Assembly: GCA_012927585.1 (NCBI GenBank)
Contig: JABBOY010000003.1
Coordinates: 248,001-312,000 of the forward strand
Source of the DNA: Glaciimonas sp.
GTDB taxonomy: Bacteria > Pseudomonadota > Gammaproteobacteria > Burkholderiales > Burkholderiaceae_D
DNA length: 64,000 bases
Direction of reading: 5' to 3'
A program made the translations under genes and the position numbers. This document shows positions 54,267-64,000 of this stretch, in pieces; position 1 is the first letter of the stretch, and each line of letters opens with the position of its first letter. Under the pieces are notes generated by a model. That model was given only the letters and a program-made list of their open reading frames with translations. It was not told the DNA's origin and did not search any database.

Positions 54267-55025
54267 TTATTTCGGCTGCATCCGAATCGCGCCGTCGAGC
54301 CGAATGGTTTCGCCGTTAAGCATCACGTTTTCAATGATGGCTTTTGCCAAATGCGCATATTCAGCCGGCTTGCCCAGGCGTGGTGGGAACGGCACCATCT
54401 TGCCCAGTGCATCCTGCACTTCCTGCGGCATGCCGAGCAGCATCGGAGTCTCGAAAATCCCCGGCGCAATAGTCATTACGCGAATCCCGCTGCGCGACAG
54501 ATCGCGCGCCATTGGCAGCGTCAAGCCGACCACGCCGGCCTTGGATGAGCCATAAGCGGCTTGGCCGATCTGACCGTCATAAGCTGCTACTGAAGCAGTA
54601 TTGATGATGATGCCGCGCTCGCCCTGTTCGGTAGGATCGGTTTTCCCGATTGCATCGGCAGCCAGGCGGGACATGTTGAAGGTGCCGACCAAGTTGATAT
54701 TGATGACGCGCTGGAATACTTCCAGCGGATGGGGGCCATCTCTGCCAACCGTTTTCACCGCGGGGGCGACTCCGGCACAGTTGACCAGGCCACGTAAAGT
54801 GCCGATCGCAGTTGCGGCGGCGACCACTGCCAGTCCATCCGCTTCGGAAGTAACATCGCATTTGACGAATTTGCCACCCAGCTCTGCCGCCAGTTTTTCA
54901 CCAGCTTCCACTTGTACGTCCGCCAGCACGACTTTGCCGCCGCCTTCCGCGATCATGCGCGCGGTTGCCGCACCCAAGCCGGAGGCACCGCCGGTAATAA
55001 TGAATACGCTATCTTTGATTTGCAT
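54267..55025 (-). CDS. SDR-family 3-hydroxyacyl-CoA dehydrogenase type II-like
   Basis: NAD-dependent short-chain dehydrogenase of 252 residues. It has the cofactor motif TGGASGLGAATA (residues 11-22), NCAGVAP, the Ser-Tyr-Lys triad in TASVAAYDGQIGQAAYGSSKAG, and FPPRLGKPAEYAHL, matching the HSD17B10/FabG-like 2-methyl-3-hydroxybutyryl-CoA dehydrogenase group. It probably acts in branched-chain acyl-CoA or steroid-like oxidation; exact substrate unknown. It lies in the same orientation as hppA. Confidence 0.88.
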   Translation of the reverse strand: MQIKDSVFIITGGASGLGAATARMIAEGGGKVVLADVQVEAGEKLAAELGGKFVKCDVTSEADGLAVVAAATAIGTLRGLVNCAGVAPAVKTVGRDGPHPLEVFQRVININLVGTFNMSRLAADAIGKTDPTEQGERGIIINTASVAAYDGQIGQAAYGSSKAGVVGLTLPMARDLSRSGIRVMTIAPGIFETPMLLGMPQEVQDALGKMVPFPPRLGKPAEYAHLAKAIIENVMLNGETIRLDGAIRMQPK

Positions 55026-55157
55026 GGTTTGCTTCCTTGATGATGTAGGCTTCGATTGCCGATTTTGCTACAGATGAAAATCTTTTAACATTGTGGAATT
55101 TTACGTTTACGCAAGCGTTACTCATTTCGAATTGTAGCCAATTATTGCATTGCAACG

Positions 55158-55189
55158 TAAAAAAAGCGGCTACCGCCGCTTTTTTTTAC
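55158..55189 (-). terminator. Intrinsic terminator after hppA
   Basis: Stem AAAAAAGCGGC / GCCGCTTTTTT around a TAC loop region (55158-55187), with A-run on the left, so it gives a T-run on the minus strand after hppA; it also works for plus-strand transcription. Confidence 0.85.
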
Positions 55190-55202
55190 GCTGTAGCTTG
55201 CT

Positions 55203-57380
55203 TCAGCGCGAGCTTCCTTCCATTGCAATCGGCGGAGTAACCGCGGTCGCTGCTACGGTAAGCGCGATTACACCACCGGCGTTAGCCGATGGGGCTACCA
55301 GCGCAACCGGTACTGGCATGACAGCGCTCTGCATTCCGGTTACGGGTAGCAAAGGCACGATCAGCAGAGCCACAATATTGATGATTTTGATCAGCGGGTT
55401 GACCGCCGGCCCGGCAGTATCCTTGTAAGGGTCGCCGACCGTGTCGCCGGTGACTGCCGCCTTGTGCGCGTCCGATCCCTTGCCGCCAAAATTCCCATCC
55501 TCGATGTATTTCTTGGCGTTATCCCAAGCGCCGCCGCCAGTCGTCATCGAAATCGCGACAAACAGGCCGGTGACGATGGTGCCCATCAGCAAGCCGCCCA
55601 ACGCTGCCGGCCCCAGAATCAAGCCGACCAGCACCGGTGCCACCACTGGCAACAACGATGGAATGATCATTTCCCTGATGGCGGAAGCAGTCAGCATGTC
55701 GACCGCCTTGTCATACTCCGGCTTGCCGCTGCCATCCATGATGCCCTTGATGTCGCGGAACTGGCGCCGCACCTCGACCACCACTGCACCGGCTGCGCGC
55801 CCCACCGCTTCCATTGCCATTGCGCCGAACAGATACGGGATCAAGCCGCCAATGAACAGACCGACGATCACCATCGGGTTCGACAGATCAAAAGAAGTGC
55901 TGATCCCGACTGCATTCAGGGCGTGGGTGTAATCGGCAAACAGCACCAGCGCGGCTAAGCCGGCAGAGCCGATTGCGTAACCTTTGGTGACGGCTTTAGT
56001 TGTGTTGCCAACTGCATCCAGCGGGTCGGTGATCGCGCGCACCGAATCCGGCATACCGGACATTTCCGCAATGCCGCCGGCGTTATCGGTGATTGGGCCG
56101 TAAGCATCGAGTGCCACGATGATTCCGGCCATCGACAACATCGAAGTGGCGGCAATCGCAATCCCGTACAGTCCGCCGAGCCAGTAAGAAGCAAGGATGG
56201 CGGCGCACACGGACAGCACTGGATAGGCAGTCGAGCGCATCGATACGCCCAGGCCGGCGATAATGTTGGTGCCGTGGCCGGTAGTCGATGCCTCGGCGAT
56301 ATGCTTGACCGGCTTGAAATCGGTACCGGTGTAATACTCGGTGATATACACCATCAGACCGGTCAGCACGATGCCGACCAGGGCTGAACCCATCATTGGC
56401 AAGCGCATTGCCGGCGGCATGATCAACCAGGTTACGATTGCGAAACCGATCAGCGACAAACCGGCCGCCCACCATAAGCCGGTGTATAGAGCCGACATGA
56501 TTTTCTTGTCCGGCTTGACCTTGACCATGCTGCAGCCAATGATGGAAGCAAAAATGGATGCGCCGCCTAACGCCAGCGGATACAGCACTGCTTGCGATTC
56601 TGCGCCCTTGACCAGCAGGCTGCCCAACAGCATGGTCGCGATCAGCGTTACCACATAAGTTTCGAACAAATCGGCCGCCATACCGGCGCAATCGCCGACA
56701 TTGTCGCCGACATTGTCGGCGATTACCGCCGGATTACGCGGATCGTCTTCCGGGATGCCGGCTTCCACTTTACCGACCAGATCGGCACCAACATCGGCGC
56801 CTTTGGTAAAGATACCGCCGCCGAGCCGAGCGAAAATTGAGATCAAGGAAGCGCCGAACGCCAATCCGATCAACGGCTTGATGACATCATGCAACGACAC
56901 CGTATAACCCAGTCCGTGCGGCGCCGACACTGTGAGTACCCAATAAAACAGCGTCACTCCCAGCAAGCCGAGCCCGACTACCAGCATGCCGGTGATCGCG
57001 CCGCCCTTGAATGCGACGTCAAGCGCCTGGCTCATGCCCTTGGTGGCGGCCTGTGCAGTGCGCACGTTGGCGCGCACCGAAACGTTCATGCCGATGAAGC
57101 CGCAAGCGCCAGACAATAGCGCGCCGATCAGAAAACCGACCGCGGTAATCAGCCCGACCCCCGGCAACACAGCAATGATGATGAAAAGAACGACGCCGAC
57201 CAGTGCAATGGTGCGGTACTGTCGGGCCAGATAAGCGGCAGCGCCCTGCTGAATGGCAGCTGCGATTTCCTGCATTCTGGGGTTGCCGGGATCCTGCTTG
57301 AGAATCCAGCGTCGTGAATTGAGCCCATAAATAACCGCAACCAAACCACTCAACACCGCAAACCATAAGACTGCTGCCAT
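55203..57380 (-). CDS. hppA: Proton-translocating inorganic pyrophosphatase
   Basis: Integral membrane pump coupling PPi hydrolysis to H+ export, 725 residues with about 16 TM segments. Substrate motifs: [47 protein letters not shown] and [12 protein letters not shown]. At the K+-dependence site the sequence is [10 protein letters not shown], with Lys in the position that marks K+-independent pumps. SD GGAGGT precedes the ATG at 57380; an in-frame GTG at 57392 is part of it. Monocistronic with terminator. Confidence 0.95.
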   Translation of the reverse strand: MAAVLWFAVLSGLVAVIYGLNSRRWILKQDPGNPRMQEIAAAIQQGAAAYLARQYRTIALVGVVLFIIIAVLPGVGLITAVGFLIGALLSGACGFIGMNVSVRANVRTAQAATKGMSQALDVAFKGGAITGMLVVGLGLLGVTLFYWVLTVSAPHGLGYTVSLHDVIKPLIGLAFGASLISIFARLGGGIFTKGADVGADLVGKVEAGIPEDDPRNPAVIADNVGDNVGDCAGMAADLFETYVVTLIATMLLGSLLVKGAESQAVLYPLALGGASIFASIIGCSMVKVKPDKKIMSALYTGLWWAAGLSLIGFAIVTWLIMPPAMRLPMMGSALVGIVLTGLMVYITEYYTGTDFKPVKHIAEASTTGHGTNIIAGLGVSMRSTAYPVLSVCAAILASYWLGGLYGIAIAATSMLSMAGIIVALDAYGPITDNAGGIAEMSGMPDSVRAITDPLDAVGNTTKAVTKGYAIGSAGLAALVLFADYTHALNAVGISTSFDLSNPMVIVGLFIGGLIPYLFGAMAMEAVGRAAGAVVVEVRRQFRDIKGIMDGSGKPEYDKAVDMLTASAIREMIIPSLLPVVAPVLVGLILGPAALGGLLMGTIVTGLFVAISMTTGGGAWDNAKKYIEDGNFGGKGSDAHKAAVTGDTVGDPYKDTAGPAVNPLIKIINIVALLIVPLLPVTGMQSAVMPVPVALVAPSANAGGVIALTVAATAVTPPIAMEGSSR

Positions 57381-57599
57381 ATTACCTCCCACTGTATTAA
57401 TTACATGGTTAAAATAACAATTTATTCCTTTTCGTCATCTTTCTTGAACGCAAAGCGCTGACACTGCCTAGGCACAACCAGCGAAGCCGACAAAGTGTAC
57501 GATTGATTTGGAAATTTACAAAACTATACAAATCCTGCATCCGCGGTCGCGGGTCTGCTTGCCCCCACAAAAAAGCGGACACAAGGTCCGCTTCTTTAT

Positions 57600-58280
<681 letters not shown>

Positions 58281-58423
58281 TTATGTCTGCAATTTCAGCC
58301 GATATGCTGCATTGCGATAATATGTTTTATCACATTAACTTTTCACGAAACTTACCACAAAACTATCTGAAATCGTTAGCTTGAGTGTGAATTCGCATTC
58401 AAACATTGGCACAAAACAAAGGA

Positions 58424-59173
58424 TTATTGGAAGTATTGCCGCACCCGAATCAGGTCGTCTTGCGTATCGACTCCAGCCGCAGGCGCCGAATTAGTGACGT
58501 ATACGGCAATAGGGAAACCGTGCCACAAGACACGTAATTGCTCTAGCGCCTCGATCTGTTCCAGCGGCGACACCGCCAGCCCAGGATACGCTTGAAGGAA
58601 TGCATTGCGGTAGGCATACAGGCCAATATGGCGCAGGGAAACCGCGCCTTGCGGCAATACCGTTCGGGATTGCGCAAAAGCATCGCGATGCCAGGGTATC
58701 GTCGCACGCGAGAAATACAGCGCCCGACCGGACTTGTCGAGCACGACTTTCACCACGTTCGGGTTGAAGGCATCCCGTGCCGCATTGATCGCATGCGCTG
58801 CAGTGGCCATTGATACGCCATCGGTGATCAATGCTGCAGTAGCAGCAATCAAGGCTGGCTCGATTAGCGGTTCATCGCCCTGTACATTGACCACCACCGC
58901 GTCGGCAGCCAGGCCGATGGCGGCCGCAACTTCAGCGATCCGGTCGGTGCCGCTAGGATGGTCGCTGCGGGTCAAACGGGCGCGCACCCCGTGGGCCGCG
59001 CAGGCGGCCAGAATATCGGCGTGGTCGGTGGCTACGATGACTTGGCTGGCGCCTGACAGCAAGGCGCGTTCGGCCACCCTTACCACCATTGGCTTGCCGC
59101 CCAGGTCAGCGAGGGGTTTGTTGGGCAGACGGCTCGATGCCAGGCGGGCCGGAATGATGACGGTAAAATCCAT
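58424..59173 (-). CDS. kdsB: 3-deoxy-manno-octulosonate cytidylyltransferase
   Basis: Activates Kdo with CTP for lipid A-core synthesis; 249 residues. It has the CMP-sugar synthetase motif [28 protein letters not shown], then [20 protein letters not shown] and [11 protein letters not shown]. It is 8 bases downstream of the Trm112 gene. Confidence 0.97.
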   Translation of the reverse strand: MDFTVIIPARLASSRLPNKPLADLGGKPMVVRVAERALLSGASQVIVATDHADILAACAAHGVRARLTRSDHPSGTDRIAEVAAAIGLAADAVVVNVQGDEPLIEPALIAATAALITDGVSMATAAHAINAARDAFNPNVVKVVLDKSGRALYFSRATIPWHRDAFAQSRTVLPQGAVSLRHIGLYAYRNAFLQAYPGLAVSPLEQIEALEQLRVLWHGFPIAVYVTNSAPAAGVDTQDDLIRVRQYFQ

Positions 59174-59181
59174 CGGGCGCT

Positions 59182-59382
59182 TTAAGCATTATCCGGATTA
59201 TCCTGGATCAGCAGCGGCGCATTCAACGCACGCGCCTGGTCGGCCCACATGATGGGGATGCCGTCGCGGATCGGATAAGCCAGTTTATCTGCGCGGCAGA
59301 TCAGTTCCTGCGCTTTTTTGTCATGTACCAGCGGGCCTTTGCACAGCGGGCACACCAATATATCAAGTAATCGATTGTCCAC
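59182..59382 (-). CDS. Trm112 family protein (YcaR-like)
   Basis: A 66-residue protein from GTG at 59382 (GGAGA upstream): [42 protein letters not shown]. Cys pair CPLC and one more Cys form a partial zinc-ribbon. In Proteobacteria these sit between lpxK and kdsB. It overlaps the lpxK end by 20 bases. Function unclear. Confidence 0.85.
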   Translation of the reverse strand: MDNRLLDILVCPLCKGPLVHDKKAQELICRADKLAYPIRDGIPIMWADQARALNAPLLIQDNPDNA

Positions 59383-60439
59383 GACATTTCTCCAGAATTC
59401 GTTGGGCCAGCGCGCCATCCAGGTACGCTGTCACGGGAACCACCCACAGGCGCGGGTCGTTTTTAAGCTCAGTCACGAGCGCACATTTTACTGCATCCTT
59501 CTCGGTTATCAGGATGATGTCGGCGGCGCTATTGCCAAATGGATTGACTGCAAAATCATAATGATCCGGCAACGGCATATCTTCAAAAATCAGCCCAGCC
59601 TGGCGTAACGTGGCAAAAAACCGAGCCGGATTGCCGATCCCGGCAGCCGCCACGATTTTGCCTGGCAACCCAGCCAATTCATGCAACGGCAATTGTTGCG
59701 CCGGGTCGCACAGGCGTTGTGCCACTGCGCCCGCCAAAACCATGCGGTAAGCGTCCGTCGGCATGCCGGCCGGCAGATCGGCGCCGTCAACCAGATTGAC
59801 CACCGTAAAGTCGCGCCGGCGCGCTGCCGGCTCGCGCAAAGGTCCAGCCGGCAACAGCCAGCCATTGCCCGCACCACGGCCGTCGAACAGAACGATTTCG
59901 ACATCGCGCGCCAACCGGTAATGTTGCAGGCCATCGTCGCACACGATGCAATCGAGCTCTGGATGCTCGGCCAGTAAGACTTGCGCCGCGGCCACCCGGT
60001 CGCGCCCGACCACCACCGGACACTGCGCGCGGCGAGCAATCAGCAACGGTTCATCGCCGACCTGCTGCGGCGTCGCATCCGGCAACACCAGACACGGCGT
60101 TGCGCCTGGATTTTCCAGCGCGCCATAGCCGCGTGAAATTACGCCCGGCGCACGGCCGGCACGGCGCAACGCCTCGACTAGCCAGATGGTCAACGGCGTC
60201 TTGCCGGTACCGCCGACGAATACATTGCCGACGATGATGACCGGCACCGGTAGTCGCATCGATGCCAGCCAGCCGTATCGGTATAACACCCGCCGTAGCG
60301 CCAGCAAGCCGCCGAACAGTCGGGAAAGCGGCCACAGCGCGTACGCCAGCAGCCCGCGACGCAGCCAGGCGCGGCTTAAAATGGTTTCGAGGATGGAGGC
60401 GGCAGATGCCAAAGCGCTGTTTTCCAGTGATGCTAACAA
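59363..60439 (-). CDS. lpxK: Tetraacyldisaccharide 4'-kinase
   Basis: Phosphorylates the lipid A disaccharide at the inner membrane; 358 residues. An N-terminal amphipathic or TM region is followed by the P-loop [22 protein letters not shown] and SRGYG, and the catalytic HY motif appears as [20 protein letters not shown]. It is upstream of Trm112 and kdsB. Confidence 0.95.
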   Translation of the reverse strand: MLASLENSALASAASILETILSRAWLRRGLLAYALWPLSRLFGGLLALRRVLYRYGWLASMRLPVPVIIVGNVFVGGTGKTPLTIWLVEALRRAGRAPGVISRGYGALENPGATPCLVLPDATPQQVGDEPLLIARRAQCPVVVGRDRVAAAQVLLAEHPELDCIVCDDGLQHYRLARDVEIVLFDGRGAGNGWLLPAGPLREPAARRRDFTVVNLVDGADLPAGMPTDAYRMVLAGAVAQRLCDPAQQLPLHELAGLPGKIVAAAGIGNPARFFATLRQAGLIFEDMPLPDHYDFAVNPFGNSAADIILITEKDAVKCALVTELKNDPRLWVVPVTAYLDGALAQRILEKCRGQSIT

Positions 60440-60450
60440 TTCTTATGAAA

Positions 60451-60528
60451 ATACCGCATACTTACCGTAGCATTTTTTAAAAGTTACCATAATAATGCGG
60501 AAAGTGATATGTTTTTTCGCATACTCCA
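60451..60528 (-). repeat. Intergenic repeat family copy 7
   Basis: On the minus strand TGGAGTAT (60528-60521), 18 bases, CCGCAT, then TATTATGGTAACT and TTTAAAAAATGC. It lies 33 bases after the exbD stop, before lpxK. The right half is diverged. Confidence 0.62.
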
Positions 60529-60560
60529 ACAAATTACGATATTCTCTGGATCCGGCAAGG

Positions 60561-60998
60561 TCACTTGCTGGTGCTGACCTGAGTCGCGAAAGTCACCTTG
60601 GCGAATTGCGCCAGGCGCGCCGCTTCCAATACGTTGATCACGCTTTGATGGGTTGCTGCGCCGTCTGCGCTAATGATCACAACTGGATCATTTTGCGCCA
60701 CACCATTGATCATAGCTGCGGTTTTCAAGCTTTCGGCCAGTTCCTGCACATCATGGTAGGCCACCGTAGTATTGTTGATCACATAACGGCTGTTGTCGGT
60801 ACTTACGCCAACATTGATCTCGAACGGCCGCTGCTGCACCTTTTCGGCGTCCGCGCTCGGCAGCGTAATGTGCAATTCGGAAAACTTGCTATAAGTGGTC
60901 GTAACCATCAAAAAAATCAGGATCACCAGCAGCACATCGATGAATGGAATCAGATTGATCTCGGGATCTTCGCGTGCGCTAACTTTACGAAACTTCAT
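60561..60998 (-). CDS. exbD: ExbD/TolR-type biopolymer transport protein
   Basis: A 145-residue inner-membrane protein with a single TM near the N-terminus (INLIPFIDVLLVILIFLMVTTTY, the Asp of FID is the proton-coupling residue) and a periplasmic domain. It partners ExbB, 16 bases upstream. No TonB or TolA gene follows in this window. Confidence 0.93.
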   Translation of the reverse strand: MKFRKVSAREDPEINLIPFIDVLLVILIFLMVTTTYSKFSELHITLPSADAEKVQQRPFEINVGVSTDNSRYVINNTTVAYHDVQELAESLKTAAMINGVAQNDPVVIISADGAATHQSVINVLEAARLAQFAKVTFATQVSTSK

Positions 60999-61013
60999 GC
61001 CGCACCCTTTCGC

Positions 61014-61622
61014 TTATGTCTTGCGTGTGCCGTGGACGACGTCAACGAATTTCACGGCCTTTTGTTCCATATCGACCACAAAACTATCCACCAACGCACG
61101 AAAATGCCGGTAAAAAACCATCGCCGGCATCGCAATCAGCAAACCAAAACCGGTGTTATAGAGCGCCACCGAAATGCCATGCGCCAATTGCGCAGGATTC
61201 GCGCCGGCCGCAGTCTGCGAGCCGAAGATTTCGATCATTCCAACCACGGTGCCAAACAGGCCCATGAGTGGCGCCAGCGAGGCAATTGTTCCCAGCGTAG
61301 TCAAAAAACGTTCGAGTTCATGCGCCACGCTGCTACCGGCTTCTTCAATCGATTCCTTCATGATCTCGCGCGGCGAGTCCACGCTACGCAGGCCGGCGGC
61401 CAGCACGCGGCCAAGAGGTGAGTTTTGCTCCAGCTTGTCAATCACTTCGACGCTTACATTGCCGCTGCGATAAACGTGGATAACTTCGTCGAGCAAACCC
61501 GGCGGCAGCACCAGACTATGCCGTAAATATAGACTGCGCTCGATAATCAGAGCCAGCGCAATGACCGAAGAGATGAGCAACAGCCAGATCGGCCACCCCG
61601 CTGCTTGAATAATGGCAAACAA
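61014..61622 (-). CDS. exbB: ExbB/TolQ/MotA-type proton channel protein
   Basis: Proton channel with ExbD, 202 residues from the TTG at 61622 (reads MFAIIQAAGWPIWLLLISSV). GGGAG lies six bases before this TTG. Three TM segments; conserved region LGTIASLAPLMGLFGTVVGMIEIF and SVALYNTGFGLLIAMPAMVFYRHF. A longer frame upstream has only a poor start. Its upstream region carries the DnaA-box repeats. Confidence 0.9.
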   Translation of the reverse strand: MFAIIQAAGWPIWLLLISSVIALALIIERSLYLRHSLVLPPGLLDEVIHVYRSGNVSVEVIDKLEQNSPLGRVLAAGLRSVDSPREIMKESIEEAGSSVAHELERFLTTLGTIASLAPLMGLFGTVVGMIEIFGSQTAAGANPAQLAHGISVALYNTGFGLLIAMPAMVFYRHFRALVDSFVVDMEQKAVKFVDVVHGTRKT

Positions 61623-61763
61623 AAGAAACTCCCTGTAAATATTGATAATGAGGTTGGCGATAGGTTGAATATCACGAAGCCGCAATGTAACGTGTTGGAC
61701 ACTTCACGGCAAGCACGAATCACTCGCCGGCGCATAGGAAGCGGGATCGTTCGCGCGCTGGAA

Positions 61764-62166
61764 GTTCTGCACAAATTATGTGGATAACTTTGTGTACAAG
61801 TCGATCGAATTGAATTAAGTATTTGATTTTTATCGCTTTAAAATACATGATCGAAAATGTGGCAAAACTTTTGCACAGCGCCGACTAACAGGTAGTGCCG
61901 CAAGCAATGTTGTGCACATATTATGTGGATAACTTTGTGGGTAAAACTAAAAATAAACTATAAGTCATTGATTATGAAATGATTTAATCCATTGATTAAA
62001 ATAAATGCAAGGACGTTTATTGATCTGAGCCCCGATGATTTTCTTGTTGATTACGCCACCAGCGACTGCCGCCATATACTAAACAGCGCCTGCCGGCACG
62101 CATTGCATGGGACAATCGTCAATAGCGCCGGTTCTGCACAGTTTCTGTGGATAACTTTGTGCGTAA
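61764..62166. promoter_or_regulatory. DnaA-box cluster in three 31-bp repeats, AT-rich spacer
   Basis: Three near-identical 31-bp units: 61764-61794, 61909-61939 and 62131-62161, each with GTTNTGCACA then a perfect DnaA box TGTGGATAA (61779-61787, 61924-61932, 62146-62154) and CTTTGTG. Another match, TTTTGCACA (TTWTNCACA), is at 61869-61877. Between units two and three the sequence is very AT-rich (61941-62008). The rest of the exbB-xseA gap (61623-62255) holds no gene. Confidence 0.65.
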
Positions 62167-62255
62167 GCCCTACGATCAATGCCAAAGTACTTGATCCGTA
62201 AGGATTTTTTGTCGCCGCTCATAAAGCGTGCAGCGCTTTTTATGATTCGAACCGC

Positions 62256-63635
62256 ATGAGCCCAAACAATTCCCGGGAAGATCCCCACACTACCGCTCCC
62301 ATCCTGAGCGTCTCGGCACTCAATCAGGCAGTAGCCAAGATGCTGGAACGCGGTTTTCCACTGACTTGGGTGGCTGGTGAGGTCTCCAACTTCACCCGCG
62401 CCGCTTCCGGCCATTGGTACTTTACGCTCAAAGATAGCGCCGCCCAAGTGCGCGCCGTGATGTTCCGCGCCCGTGCCCAATATGCCGACTTCATTCCCAA
62501 AGATGGCGACCGGGTCGAACTGCGCACTCTGGTGACACTGTATGCACCGCGCGGCGATTACCAGTTGAATGTGGAAGCGATCCGGCGCGCCGGGCTCGGC
62601 AACTTGTTCGAAACATTTTTGCGGCTGAAAGAAAAGCTGGAGGCCGAAGGCTTGTTCGACCCGTCACGCAAACGGCCTCTGCCGCGCTTCGCCAGAACCA
62701 TCGGCATCGTCACCAGCCCGCAAGCCGCCGCGCTGCGCGACATCCTGAGCACACTGCAACGGCGCGCTCCGCATGTCGAGGTGATCCTCTATCCGACCCC
62801 GGTGCAAGGCGAAGGCGCTGCCGCCAAAATCGCGCACGCCATCCGTGTCGCCTCCAACAGCGGCGACTGCGATGTATTGCTGGTCTGTCGGGGCGGCGGC
62901 AGCATGGAAGATTTATGGTCGTTCAATGACGAAGCGGTAGCGCGTGCCATCGTTGATTGCAACATGCCGGTGATTGCCGGCGTCGGCCACGAAACCGACT
63001 TCACCATCGCCGACTTCGCCGCTGACCTGCGTGCCCCGACCCCGACCGCCGCTGCCGAACTGGCGGTCGCGCCGCGTGCCGACTGGCTTGCAACCGTCAT
63101 GGCGCAGTCTGATGCGCTGCTGCGCGCGATGCGGCGGCAACTATCCGACCGCGGACAAACGCTGGACTGGCTGTCGCACCGGCTGCTCAGTCCGAAAGCC
63201 ACCATCGGGCGTGAGCGAATGCAATTGGAAGCGCTCGGCAATCGTCTGAACCTGGCCACTCGCACCCCGCAAAACGCAGCCCGTTTTGCCCTGGCGCAAT
63301 TAAGCATCCGGCTCAGCGCACGGCGGCCCGATGGCGCAATCCAGCGCAGCGTGCTGCAGGAACAAGCACGCCGCTTGGGTACATGGCTGGCAACAACAGC
63401 AACGCAACGTCGGCAAGCGCTGGCCGCGCTGGCCGCGCAACTGGAACTACTGAATCCGCAACGCACGCTGGAACGCGGCTACGCCATCGTCACCAACGCC
63501 AAAGGCCAGATCATCCGCAGCACCAAGAGACTGCGCCCAAACGACACCATCACGCTGCGCTTGGCCAGTGGCGGTGCCCAGATCGGCATCTCCAGCGTAC
63601 AGCCGGCACTGGAGTCGCTGGATTCGTCCGATTAA
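62256..63635 (+). CDS. xseA: Exodeoxyribonuclease VII large subunit
   Basis: A 459-residue nuclease subunit degrading single-stranded DNA. An N-terminal OB fold ([25 protein letters not shown]) is followed by the catalytic domain ([79 protein letters not shown]) and a coiled-coil tail. XseB is not in the window. It is followed by sodB. Confidence 0.95.
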   Translation: MSPNNSREDPHTTAPILSVSALNQAVAKMLERGFPLTWVAGEVSNFTRAASGHWYFTLKDSAAQVRAVMFRARAQYADFIPKDGDRVELRTLVTLYAPRGDYQLNVEAIRRAGLGNLFETFLRLKEKLEAEGLFDPSRKRPLPRFARTIGIVTSPQAAALRDILSTLQRRAPHVEVILYPTPVQGEGAAAKIAHAIRVASNSGDCDVLLVCRGGGSMEDLWSFNDEAVARAIVDCNMPVIAGVGHETDFTIADFAADLRAPTPTAAAELAVAPRADWLATVMAQSDALLRAMRRQLSDRGQTLDWLSHRLLSPKATIGRERMQLEALGNRLNLATRTPQNAARFALAQLSIRLSARRPDGAIQRSVLQEQARRLGTWLATTATQRRQALAALAAQLELLNPQRTLERGYAIVTNAKGQIIRSTKRLRPNDTITLRLASGGAQIGISSVQPALESLDSSD

Positions 63636-63726
63636 GCGACGCCTGCAAGCGACGCGCATCCGTCATACAATTGGCAATCGTGCAAAACAGATTTTTACCT
63701 CAACGAACAACCAAAAAGGACGCATC

Positions 63727-64000
63727 ATGGAACATACACTGCCAGCTCTGCCCTACGCAATGGACGCTTTGCAACCCCACATCTCCAAGGAAACCCTGGA
63801 ATACCACTACGGCAAACATCACCAGACATACGTCACCAACCTGAACAACCTGATCAAGGGCACCGAGTTTGAAAACGCCAAGCTGGAAGACATTATCCGC
63901 AAAGCGTCCGGCGGCGTTTTCAACAACGCTGCCCAAATCTGGAACCACTCTTTTTACTGGAATTGCCTGACCCCCAAAGCAAGCGGCGCACCAAGCGGCG
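63727..64000 (+). CDS. sodB: Fe superoxide dismutase, N-terminal part (cut by window edge)
   Basis: Converts superoxide to peroxide and oxygen. The visible 91 residues, [36 protein letters not shown], include the metal-ligand His of the N-terminal part (His27-like, HYGKHH) and [18 protein letters not shown] with the second ligand His. [12 protein letters not shown] indicates the Fe type. The catalytic rest lies outside. SD AAGGACG precedes. Confidence 0.96.
   Translation, partial: MEHTLPALPYAMDALQPHISKETLEYHYGKHHQTYVTNLNNLIKGTEFENAKLEDIIRKASGGVFNNAAQIWNHSFYWNCLTPKASGAPSG

Noticed and set aside
60495-61421. 308-codon open frame on the plus strand across exbD and exbB
   Set aside because: Antisense shadow of two clear genes; no recognisable domain.
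61764-62166. DnaA boxes as the chromosomal oriC
   Set aside because: No dnaA, dnaN, gyrB or rpmH nearby, which flank oriC in related bacteria as known to me; kept as an origin-like finding only.

Overview
The window looks like a core stretch of a betaproteobacterial chromosome of the order Burkholderiales, most likely family Oxalobacteraceae (Herminiimonas, Janthinobacterium or Collimonas-like). The evidence is gene content and order: a glpD-glpSTPQUV-glpK operon, intracellular PHA depolymerase and phasin, a stand-alone RsxB next to Nth, a Gcr-type membrane protein, the exbB-exbD-lpxK-trm112-kdsB-adk run, and xseA next to sodB. Genus is inferred from memory of gene order and was not tested by a search.

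Layout. 1-9363: glycerol uptake and catabolism, with an ABC importer, GlpD and GlpK on the minus strand and the divergent repressor GlpR. 9666-13823: PHA depolymerase, RsxB, endonuclease III, a RutE/HadB-like nitroreductase and a DUF1841 protein. 13864-15152: a compact element carrying a PIN-like toxin and its antitoxin, bounded by 31-bp inverted repeats and 11-bp direct repeats. 15204-20571: two small cytochromes c, a Gcr-type membrane protein, and a MoxR ATPase with its VWA partner. 20613-27230: parE, parC and a chemotaxis receptor, with three different REP-like palindromes in the gaps. 27580-33391: an amino-acid locus (aminotransferase, RidA, EamA exporter, threonine/serine dehydratase, DUF2917) with a divergent MocR regulator. 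33548-38489: PBP7-type endopeptidase, nitroreductase-thioesterase-EamA operon, phasin and a DUF1232 protein. 38595-42468: livFGMH with a tiny His-rich leader ORF and an intrinsic terminator upstream. 42855-45731: ispH-fkpB, radC, rpmB-rpmG. 45915-52257: desaturase, PLD-family protein, rsmB, purN, a secreted RNase with barstar, and a patatin. 52371-58256: gamma-glutamyltransferase, an SDR, H+-pyrophosphatase and adenylate kinase. 58424-64000: kdsB, Trm112, lpxK, exbD, exbB, a DnaA-box-rich intergenic region, xseA and the start of sodB.

The strongest unexplained structures are: (i) the toxin-antitoxin element, which has mobile-element ends but no transposase; (ii) a family of at least seven intergenic repeats of about 75 bp with the fixed architecture GGGAGTAT-N18-CCGCAT, scattered over the whole window and mostly just downstream of genes; (iii) a 20-codon His-rich micro-ORF followed by a terminator ahead of livHMGF; (iv) three near-identical 31-bp repeats, each with a perfect DnaA box, between exbB and xseA; and (v) a chromosomal guanyl-RNase/barstar pair. 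No CRISPR array, rRNA, tRNA or transposase gene was recognised.
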